Origin: Pedobacter frigiditerrae | GTDB lineage: Bacteria > Bacteroidota > Bacteroidia > Sphingobacteriales > Sphingobacteriaceae | NCBI RefSeq assembly: GCF_032678705.1 | Contig: NZ_JAVTSS010000002.1 | Location: forward strand, 1,488,001 to 1,552,000 | Length of the DNA: 64,000 nucleotides | Reading direction: 5' to 3' | Shown: positions 44,759 to 51,594 of the stretch, in pieces | Position numbering within the stretch: the first letter of the stretch is position 1 | How the letters are laid out: each line of letters starts with the position of its first letter | Notes under the pieces: model-generated | The model's input: the letters and a program-made list of their open reading frames with translations, nothing else | Databases searched by the model: none | What the model was told of the DNA's origin: nothing | Made by a program: the position numbers and the translations under genes

Positions 44759-46448
44759 CATAATAAAAATAGGCAGTTACTTATTGATTATTAGTTTGCT
44801 CTTTAGTTGTGCTGGTGGTCATCTAGGTAAAAATAATAGCGGCGAATATTACAATGGAATGGTTGTTTCAGCAAATGAAATAGCTTCTGAGGTTGGTGTA
44901 GATATCCTTAAAAAAGGTGGGAATGCGGTAGATGCGGCTGTTGCGGTACAATTTGCCTTAGCCGTTGCATATCCGAATGCTGGTAATATTGGTGGTGGAG
45001 GTTTCATGGTTTATCGCTCTGCCAAAGGCGAAATCAATTCATTAGATTTTAGGGAAAAAGCTGCGGCAAATGCCGGAAGAGATATGTATTTAGATGCAGC
45101 TGGTAATCCGATAGTGGATAAAAGTTTATACGGACAATTAGCGGCTGGTGTGCCAGGCTCTGTAGCGGGAATGGTAGAAGCTCACCAAAAATACGGTCAT
45201 TTAAAGTGGGAAGATTTGGTTGCTCCAGCAGTACGCTTAGCCGAAGAAGGCTTTAAATTATCGGCAAGACAAGCCAGAGAATTAAACGGATTAAAGGGAA
45301 GATTCAAAAAATTAAATCCCTTAGGTACGGCATTGTTAAAAGATACACCTTGGGCAGAAGGAGATGTTTTGGTACAAAGTGAATTGGCAAATACCTTAAA
45401 GTTAATTGCATCACAGGGTAGAAATGGTTTTTATGAAGGTGCTGTAGCAGATTCAATTGTTGCAGAAATGCAACGTGGTGGAGGTATCATTAGCAAACAA
45501 GATTTGGCAAATTATAAAGCAGTTTGGCGTAAACCCGTAACAGGTAATTATAGAGGTTATGAAGTAGTTACAATGCCTCCTCCATCAAGCGGCGGAATTG
45601 CTTTGATACAATTGCTAAAATCCGTTGAGCCTTATCCATTATCAAAATGGGGTTTCAATACAGATTCTACTGTTCAAGTAATGATTGAAGCAGAAAGAAG
45701 AGTTTATGCAGATAGAGCAGCTCATTTAGGCGACCCAGATTTTTATCCCGTACCACAGAAAAAATTAATTGAAGATGCTTATATCAAACAAAGAATGAGC
45801 ACATTCAATTGGAATAAAGCAAGTACAAGTGCAGAAATAAGCGCAGGTGAAATTCCTCCCGCAGAACATCCAGAAACCACACATTTTTCTATTGTAGATA
45901 AAGCTGGAAATGCAGTTTCCGTTACCACAACTTTAAATGGTTCGTATGGTGCAGGTGTGGTAGTTAAAGGTGCAGGTTTCCTTTTAAATAATGAGATGGA
46001 TGATTTCTCTGTAAAACCTGGTGCGCCAAATATGTATGGTTTAGTTGGGGGAGAAGCTAATTCCATTGCGCCAAATAAAAGAATGTTAAGCTCTATGACT
46101 CCTGCTATTTTAGCCAAGGATGGTCAATTGTATATGGTTGTCGGTACACCAGGTGGTTCAACAATTATTACTTCAGTTTTTCAAACTATTTTAAACGTAG
46201 TTGATTTTAACCAGTCGATGCAAGCTGCGGTTAACTCAAAGAAATTCCATCACCAATGGTTACCAGACCAAGTAGATGTGGAAGAAAAAGCACTAGACAG
46301 TCTAACAACCATAAGACTTAAAGCTAAAGGTTACAAAATCGTTCCTCGTGGAGCAATTGGAAGAGTAGACGCTATTCTAAAAACCAAATGGGGCTACTAT
46401 CAAGGTGGTGCAGATCCTAGAGGAGATGATAAGGCAGTGGGATGGTAA
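44730..46448 (+). CDS. ggt: Gamma-glutamyltransferase (glutathione hydrolase), lipoprotein
   Basis: A 572-residue autoprocessing hydrolase. ATG 44730 lies inside the preceding coding region; the signal that follows ends with a lipobox (LLFSCAGG, about residue 28), supporting this start. The large-subunit motif GGNAVDAAVAVQFALAVAYPNAGNIGGGG is conserved, and the nucleophile Thr383 in HPETTHFSIVDKAGNAVSVTTTLN starts the small subunit. Later motifs NNEMDDFSVKPG and GTPGGSTIIT bind the gamma-glutamyl group. It cleaves glutathione and related gamma-glutamyl peptides in the periplasm. Length agrees with the family. Confidence 0.92.
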   Translation: MQKTISQNLSIIKIGSYLLIISLLFSCAGGHLGKNNSGEYYNGMVVSANEIASEVGVDILKKGGNAVDAAVAVQFALAVAYPNAGNIGGGGFMVYRSAKGEINSLDFREKAAANAGRDMYLDAAGNPIVDKSLYGQLAAGVPGSVAGMVEAHQKYGHLKWEDLVAPAVRLAEEGFKLSARQARELNGLKGRFKKLNPLGTALLKDTPWAEGDVLVQSELANTLKLIASQGRNGFYEGAVADSIVAEMQRGGGIISKQDLANYKAVWRKPVTGNYRGYEVVTMPPPSSGGIALIQLLKSVEPYPLSKWGFNTDSTVQVMIEAERRVYADRAAHLGDPDFYPVPQKKLIEDAYIKQRMSTFNWNKASTSAEISAGEIPPAEHPETTHFSIVDKAGNAVSVTTTLNGSYGAGVVVKGAGFLLNNEMDDFSVKPGAPNMYGLVGGEANSIAPNKRMLSSMTPAILAKDGQLYMVVGTPGGSTIITSVFQTILNVVDFNQSMQAAVNSKKFHHQWLPDQVDVEEKALDSLTTIRLKAKGYKIVPRGAIGRVDAILKTKWGYYQGGADPRGDDKAVGW

Positions 46449-46476
46449 AACAGATGGAAAATTGTTGGGGTCTCTG

Positions 46477-46581
46477 CGTCATTGCGAACTGAAGCAAGGG
46501 TCGAGCATTGGCGTGAAGCAATCTTTTATGAAAGGACAGCTTGCAGGAAAGATTGCTTCGTCGTTCCTCCTCGCAAGGACG
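46477..46581. mobile_element. Empty palindromic CGTCATTGCGA element (family B), solo copy
   Basis: Ends CGTCATTGCGA (46477) and TCGCAAGGACG (ending 46581) are near-exact inverted copies. Internally GAAGCAATCTTT pairs with AAAGATTGCTTC. The loop is short (about TATGAAAGGACAGCTTGCAGG). The same termini bracket the GIY-YIG gene immediately downstream, so this is the gene-free form of the same element. Confidence 0.7.
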
Positions 46582-46596
46582 AACCTCAAGTGAAGT

Positions 46597-47038
46597 CGTC
46601 ATTGCGAACTGAAGCAGGGGTCGAGCGTTGGCGTGAAGCAATCTTTTATGAGGGGAAAACCTTTCTTTAAATAATCTTATATGGAAAGAGGTAGAACTGT
46701 CTATATCCTTACTAATTTTACTCATACCACTCTTTATGTAGGTGTGACTTCTGATTTGTTGTTTAGGATGATTGAGCATAGAGAAAAGTTTTATGGAGGT
46801 TCATTTTCAGCAAGGTTCAATCTTAATAAATTGGTTTATTACAACTCTTTTTTAACGATTGAAGAAGCTATTGCTGAAGAGAAAAGAATTAAAGGTGGGA
46901 GTAGAATTAAGAAAATTAAATTAATATAGCGCATAAATCCTGAATGGAAAGATTTATGGGAAGAAGTAAAAGAATGGTAATTCAAAGCTAGAAGCTCTAG
47001 TATGAAAGATTGCTTCGTCGTTCCTCCTCGCAATGACG
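46597..47038. mobile_element. GIY-YIG-containing palindromic element (family B with cargo)
   Basis: The element begins CGTCATTGCGA at 46597 and ends TCGCAATGACG at 47038, exact inverted 11-mers. Inner arms GAAGCAATCTTTTATGA (46637) and TATGAAAGATTGCTTC (47001) are also complementary. Between the arms lies one gene, a GIY-YIG nuclease. The flanks GAACCTCAAGTGAAGT and GAACCTCAAATGAAGT occur both before and after it. The empty copy at 46477 shows what the element looks like without cargo. Confidence 0.68.
46681..46929 (+). CDS. GIY-YIG nuclease family protein, C-terminally shortened
   Basis: An 82-residue single-domain protein: YILTNFTHTTLYVGVTSDL gives the GIY-YIG element (here YIL-x9-YVG), followed by the conserved Arg (LLFRMIEHR) and the catalytic Glu of the GIY-YIG fold (EEAIAEEKRIKGGSRIKK). 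The frame stops at TAG 46927-46929, but the same frame continues without further stop to 46978 and spells RINPEWKDLWEEVKEW, the conserved end of this small-protein family. About 17 residues are therefore cut off. It lies between the arms of a palindromic element. Activity is doubtful. Confidence 0.75.
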   Translation: MERGRTVYILTNFTHTTLYVGVTSDLLFRMIEHREKFYGGSFSARFNLNKLVYYNSFLTIEEAIAEEKRIKGGSRIKKIKLI

Positions 47039-47053
47039 AACCTCAAATGAAGT

Positions 47054-47240
47054 CGTCATTTCCCTATCGGTTGGCGTCTTCACCGACCGAAACTTAGTTG
47101 ACCACATAGTTAGATTGACAAGAAAAATAACCTTCAAACAATATTATGTGGCAAAAACACCCTAAAACAAGTAACCTTTATTTTGCATTGACTTAAATAG
47201 TTTTATGACTAATTTCATCAAAAAATATAATCATCGGCAA
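47054..47240. repeat. Partial third family B end and gene-free spacer
   Basis: CGTCATTTCCCTATCGGTTG starts at 47054, followed by TCGGT/ACCGA arms near 47077-47091. It looks like one degenerate end of another element. The rest, up to the DUF885 start codon, shows no gene. Confidence 0.4.
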
Positions 47241-48973
47241 TGCGTAAACTTATCCTGTCATTTTTCTTAATCATTCAACTAGCTCAACTTTCTTGTGCTC
47301 AAAATAACAGTTCAATCGGTTCTAGTGGCGATGTAAGCATTGTTAGTGCTTTAATCAATCAGTATCAGTCTGATGAGAATATGTTGGCTCGCAAATATTC
47401 GCTAAAACGTTCTGAAGAATACTTCCTACGAATGGATAAATTTTACAGCACTTGGTTAGCCAAATTAAAAGCGCTTCCTTTTGATAAGCTGAACGTAAAT
47501 GAACGAGTTGATTACACACTCCTGAAACGAGACATTAATGTAGACGTACGAGCATTACGACAAGCAAATGAGGAGTTCAAAAATACAAAGTTCGCCATTC
47601 CTTTTGCTAATACAATTATTGCATTTGAACAGAAAAGAAGAGTTGGTAAACAACAAGATGGTAAAACTTCAGCAGAAATCTTCGATAAGCTAAAAGAGGA
47701 AATTAATCAAGTTACTAAAGATGTAAATGATAAGAAAATAGTATTAACACCATTACAAGCAAGTTGGGCGCAGACAACCGTTAATCAATATTTGGAAGTT
47801 TTTACTGAAGCTTATAAATTCTACGATGGTTACGACCCACAATTTACCAAGGCAACTAAAAATGTTTATCCTGATGTTTTAACCGCATTAAGGAATTTAG
47901 CGGCTGAATTAGGGAAAACTGCTAAGTTATCAATCGCTAAAGACGACGGTAGTGGGATTTTAGGAAATCCTATAGGAAGAGCTGCCTTTTTAGATTTGTT
48001 GAAGGATGAGATGATAGCCTATACACCTGAGCAAATTGAATCAATTGCGATGAGAGAATTTGCTTGGTGTGATGCAGAAATGATTAAAGCATCAACGGCA
48101 ATGGGTTTTGGTAAGGATTGGAAAAAAGCTTTAGAGAAAGTTAAAACAGATTATCCTGCATTAGGCAAACAACCAGAATTGGTTTATGAACTGGCAAATG
48201 AAGCCATTAATTTTGTGGAGCAAAACAAGTTAATCACTGTTCCTGAACTGGCCAAGGAAGGCTGGAGAATGAGAATGTTAACGCCAAAAGAACAACAATT
48301 TGCACCATTCTTTTTAGGGGGAGAATCTGTATTGATTGCCTACCCTACAGAAGACATGACTGAAGATGCAAAGATGATGACCTTAAGAGGGAACAATCGT
48401 CATTTTTCTAGAGCAGTAGTCTTTCATGAATTAATCCCTGGTCATAATTTGCAATATTTTATGCAAAGCAGATATAAACCATATCGCCGAGGTTTCGGTA
48501 CGCCATTCTGGACAGAAGGTTGGTCGCTATATTGGGAAATGTTATTATGGGATAAAAACTTCGCAAAAACACCGGAAGATAAAATAGGAATGTTGTTTTG
48601 GAGAATGCACCGTTGTGCTAGAATTATCTTCTCTATGAATTATCATTTAGGCAAATGGACACCTAAACAATGCATAGACTTTTTGGTTGAGAGAGTAGGT
48701 TTTGAAAGAGCAAATGCCGAAGCAGAAGTTCGACGCTCTTTTACAGGTGGCTATGGCCCACTTTATCAAATTGGTTACATGCTAGGCGGTTTACAATTTA
48801 GGGCTTTACATAAAGAATTGGTTACTAGTGGGAAAATGAGCAATATCCAATTTCATGATAAAATTCTAAAAGAAAACAATATGCCAGTAGAAATGGTGAG
48901 AGCGCTTTTAAATAATCAACAATTGCCAGAAAATTTTAGCACAAAATGGAAATTTGCAGGAGAAAACCCATAA
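47240..48973 (+). CDS. DUF885 domain-containing protein, exported metallopeptidase-like
   Basis: A 577-residue protein with a signal peptide (LSFFLIIQLAQLSCAQ), possibly a lipoprotein because of LSC. The motif HELIPGH (residues 396-402, in AVVFHELIPGHNLQYF) is an HExxxxH-like zinc site typical of DUF885, and FWTEGWSLYWEMLLW carries the following Glu ligand. DUF885 enzymes are regarded as carboxypeptidase-like, and act outside the cytoplasm. Length agrees with the family. It is monocistronic, 241 bp from the OmpA gene. Confidence 0.9.
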   Translation: MRKLILSFFLIIQLAQLSCAQNNSSIGSSGDVSIVSALINQYQSDENMLARKYSLKRSEEYFLRMDKFYSTWLAKLKALPFDKLNVNERVDYTLLKRDINVDVRALRQANEEFKNTKFAIPFANTIIAFEQKRRVGKQQDGKTSAEIFDKLKEEINQVTKDVNDKKIVLTPLQASWAQTTVNQYLEVFTEAYKFYDGYDPQFTKATKNVYPDVLTALRNLAAELGKTAKLSIAKDDGSGILGNPIGRAAFLDLLKDEMIAYTPEQIESIAMREFAWCDAEMIKASTAMGFGKDWKKALEKVKTDYPALGKQPELVYELANEAINFVEQNKLITVPELAKEGWRMRMLTPKEQQFAPFFLGGESVLIAYPTEDMTEDAKMMTLRGNNRHFSRAVVFHELIPGHNLQYFMQSRYKPYRRGFGTPFWTEGWSLYWEMLLWDKNFAKTPEDKIGMLFWRMHRCARIIFSMNYHLGKWTPKQCIDFLVERVGFERANAEAEVRRSFTGGYGPLYQIGYMLGGLQFRALHKELVTSGKMSNIQFHDKILKENNMPVEMVRALLNNQQLPENFSTKWKFAGENP

Positions 48974-49214
48974 TTCAAACAAAAAAGGTATTTGGTTGTT
49001 TCACTGCGCCCCAACACTTTTTGTATCTATTTGTATAGCAAAGCACACAACATTTAACATTTTTTAACACTCTTTTAATTAGCTAGAATGAGGTGTAAAC
49101 CGCTGTAGTTTAGTGTAGTATGGGGCTTTAAAATTTTGGCATGCTGGTTTTTGGTATAGGTATTGCCTAAAGGCTTGTAAATAAACAAGAACGCTTATTT
49201 ACAAAATCAATATT

Positions 49215-50534
49215 ATGAAACTGAAATTTTTAAAATTTATGCCAGTAGCTTTAGCTGGTCTATTTATTGGTTCTTCTGCAATGGCACAAGAAACCACAAC
49301 TACAACGTCAGAACCTTTTAGAACTTGGTCTATCGGCTTAACTGGAGGTGTATTATCTCAATTCTCACCAATAGGGGGTCAGTATGATTTCACTAAATCA
49401 CATTACAATTTTGGGTACGGTCTTTACATTAAAAAACAAATTACACCTGCATTCTCATTAAAAATTGATGGACAAAGAGGTGAGGTTAGAGCAGACAATT
49501 CAAAGCCATATAAAGATGGTGGATTTAACGTAACTCCTTTTGCTTCTTATTCTACTGACTTAAATTACTCGGCAAGCTTAAGCTCTCAGTTAAATCTTGT
49601 TAACTGGAGTATGTTTAAACAACAAAACAACGCTCAACTTTATGTTTCTGCTGGTGGTGGTTTCGCTAACTATACCACAACTACAGTTAGTACAGGTGGC
49701 GCTTCTGTTAAAAATGCAACTGACGATGTATTAATTATTCCAGTTGGTGCAGGTGCAAAATTCCGCTTATCTGACGCGATTAATTTAGATTTAGGGTGGA
49801 CCATGAATTTTGTTGATGGAGATAATTTTGACGGTTATGCAAGAGGTGGAAACGACAGATATAGCTATGGTTATGCTGGTTTAGAATTTGCTTTAGGTAA
49901 AGGAAAACAATTAGCTTTCTTTAGTCCAACTGCTGCAACTTATGATGAGGCTGTTGCTGCTAAAAATGCCGCTAACGCTTTAAAATCTGATTTAGATGCT
50001 CAAAAAGCTGAAAATGCAAGGTTACGTTCTGACATGAACGATTTATTAAAAGATACCGATGGCGACGGTGTTGCTGATAAATTGGACAAATGTGCTGGAA
50101 CTCCTGCTGGTACTGTGGTTGATGGCTCTGGATGTCCTTTAAAAGTTCCTGCTCCGCAAGTAACTGAAAGAGTAATTGTAACTGAAGCTGACCGTAAAGT
50201 TGTTGCTGATGCAATTTCTAACTTAGAATTTGATTTAGGTAAAGCGACGATCCGTGCTAAATCTTATCCTACCTTAAATAGAGTTGCGGCTTTATTGATG
50301 GAGAAAAATTTTAGCTTGAAATTAGCTGGTCACACAGATAATACAGGTTCTGATGCATTAAACTTACGTTTATCTAAAGATAGAGCAGAATCAGTAAAAG
50401 CTTATTTAGTTTCTCAAGGTGCTAATGCTAGTAGAATTGAAGCGACAGGATATGGCGAAAGTCAACCAATTGCAACCAATGCTACACCGGCTGGTCGCCA
50501 ACAAAATAGAAGAGTAGAATTTACTTTATACTAG
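49215..50534 (+). CDS. OmpA family outer-membrane protein with TSP3 repeat
   Basis: A 439-residue protein: a signal peptide ending GSSAMAQ, an N-terminal beta-barrel of about 230 residues with alternating hydrophobic strands, a short coiled coil (KNAANALKSDLDAQKAENARL), a thrombospondin type 3 calcium-binding repeat (DTDGDGVADKLDKCAGTPAG) and an OmpA C-terminal peptidoglycan-binding domain with HTDNTGSDALNLRLSKDRAESVKAYL and NRRVEFTLY. It anchors the outer membrane to the cell wall. A clean terminator lies at 50557. It is probably one of the abundant surface proteins. Confidence 0.92.
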   Translation: MKLKFLKFMPVALAGLFIGSSAMAQETTTTTSEPFRTWSIGLTGGVLSQFSPIGGQYDFTKSHYNFGYGLYIKKQITPAFSLKIDGQRGEVRADNSKPYKDGGFNVTPFASYSTDLNYSASLSSQLNLVNWSMFKQQNNAQLYVSAGGGFANYTTTTVSTGGASVKNATDDVLIIPVGAGAKFRLSDAINLDLGWTMNFVDGDNFDGYARGGNDRYSYGYAGLEFALGKGKQLAFFSPTAATYDEAVAAKNAANALKSDLDAQKAENARLRSDMNDLLKDTDGDGVADKLDKCAGTPAGTVVDGSGCPLKVPAPQVTERVIVTEADRKVVADAISNLEFDLGKATIRAKSYPTLNRVAALLMEKNFSLKLAGHTDNTGSDALNLRLSKDRAESVKAYLVSQGANASRIEATGYGESQPIATNATPAGRQQNRRVEFTLY

Positions 50535-50556
50535 TAGATTAAACTTTAAAATATCT

Positions 50557-50589
50557 AAAGCGTCTCGAGCAATCGGGACGCTTTTTTTT
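50557..50589 (+). terminator. Rho-independent terminator after the OmpA gene
   Basis: AAAGCGTCTCGA (50557-50568) pairs with TCGGGACGCTTT (50573-50584) across a 4-nt loop and is followed by a run of T. It lies 23 bp after the stop codon. Confidence 0.9.
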
Positions 50590-50592
50590 ATT

Positions 50593-51000
50593 CCCCTCCA
50601 TTGGAGGGGTGCCCGAAGGGCGGGGTGGTAAATGTTGTTTAGTAAATAAGGAATCTCCTCGCTTATTCTTTTATTTTTAGAAAATCAATGCCATCACCTT
50701 TCGGCAATTACAGACCTTTTTTCCGTTTTACTTCGGGTAACCGCAAGGGTTACCCCTACGTGTTCACTTCAATAAGCCTGCCTGCCGCAGGCAGGGTTTA
50801 TATAACAAAGGCAGTGGTTCTTTGGGCAGTTTGCAACCCCTCATAGTAGCACAAACATTTTTCTTTAGCCCTGTCCCGATAGCTATCGGGAGAAGCGAAA
50901 ATCCTTTTGTGTTGTCATCCTGAGCTTGTCGAAGGAAACACAAAAGATTGAAGCAAAAAGCAGGAGCAAACTTTAAAAAATGCTTCACAAATGCGCTTCA
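50593..51000. repeat. Family A repeat region and CCCCTCC hairpin
   Basis: The hairpin CCCCTCC-ATT-GGAGGGG (50593-50609) resembles the 40322 palindrome. Then come CTTCGGGTAACCGCAAGGGTTACC and CCTGCCTGCCGCAGGCAGG inverted repeats (about 50735-50795) and the second copy of TCCCGATAGCTATCGGGA (50874-50891). The 604-bp gap has no convincing gene. Confidence 0.6.
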
Positions 51001-51009
51001 AAAAACTTA

Positions 51010-51055
51010 AACTTTGACAAAGTTCTATGCACTTGGTTAGAACTTTGTCAAAGTT
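51010..51055. promoter_or_regulatory. 18-bp perfect inverted repeat of AACTTTGACAAAGTT type upstream of marR
   Basis: AACTTTGACAAAGTTCTA (51010-51027) and TAGAACTTTGTCAAAGTT (51038-51055) are exact complements around a 10-nt loop, and each arm is itself a near-palindrome. It sits about 30 bp before the MarR promoter. It may be an operator or a Bacteroidota intergenic repeat. Confidence 0.55.
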
Positions 51056-51086
51056 AGTTTAAGCTAAAAATTATTTTCATTTTCTA

Positions 51087-51118
51087 TTTGCATACTAAAA
51101 TCTAATTCTATAAATTTG
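51087..51118 (+). promoter_or_regulatory. Promoter of the beta-oxidation operon
   Basis: TTTG (51087-51090), 20 bp spacer, TAAATTTG (51111-51118), matching the Bacteroidota consensus. The MarR start codon is at 51139. Confidence 0.65.
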
Positions 51119-51138
51119 TTATGCAAGCATAGTAATTA

Positions 51139-51594
51139 ATGAAGCAGAAAGAAACAGTAGATTATTTTTTAAAGGTGGTTTGGCAAAACGTGTCCAACAC
51201 CTATAACCAAATTGCCGGTGGCTTTGGTATTACACAAGCCATAGGTTATGTGCTCATCAATATTGAGGCAGAAGGAACGGCAGTTTCCGCTCTGGCTGCT
51301 TTACTTGGTGTTAAAGCTACGAGTTTATCCAGAATGTTAAACAACATGGAAGAGTTGGGCTTAATTTATCGTGAAACTTCTACAGGTGATAAACGTTCAG
51401 TGAAGGTTTTCTTAACACCATTCGGAATAGAAAAAAGAAAGTTAGCCAGAAATGTTGTGGTCTCTTTCAATGAGTATTTGAACGATAAGCTAAGTCCGAA
51501 AGAAAAAGAACAATTGATATCAACCTTAGATAAAGTGAACCAATTAACCTTGGCTTACGCAACTATAAAAGAGAATGATGAAAAGAATAAATAA
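51139..51594 (+). CDS. MarR family winged-helix regulator of the beta-oxidation operon
   Basis: A 151-residue regulator with a winged helix: AALLGVKATSLSRMLNNMEELGLIYRE (recognition helix) and the wing RETSTGDKRSVKVFLTPFGIEKR. It has no recognisable Cys or metal site. Its stop codon lies inside the start of the 3-hydroxyacyl-CoA dehydrogenase gene (20-bp overlap), so it is translated with the operon and probably represses it in response to an acyl-CoA or fatty acid. A palindromic site lies 84 bp upstream of its start. Confidence 0.88.
   Translation: MKQKETVDYFLKVVWQNVSNTYNQIAGGFGITQAIGYVLINIEAEGTAVSALAALLGVKATSLSRMLNNMEELGLIYRETSTGDKRSVKVFLTPFGIEKRKLARNVVVSFNEYLNDKLSPKEKEQLISTLDKVNQLTLAYATIKENDEKNK

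Noticed and set aside
46417..46779. Minus-strand 120-codon frame over the palindromic elements
   Set aside because: It translates the inverted repeats (internal duplicated protein words come from the two copies of the element), and it has no conserved domain.
50764..50988. Minus-strand 74-codon frame in the spacer after OmpA
   Set aside because: Consists of translated family A repeat and palindrome sequences; no domain or start signal.
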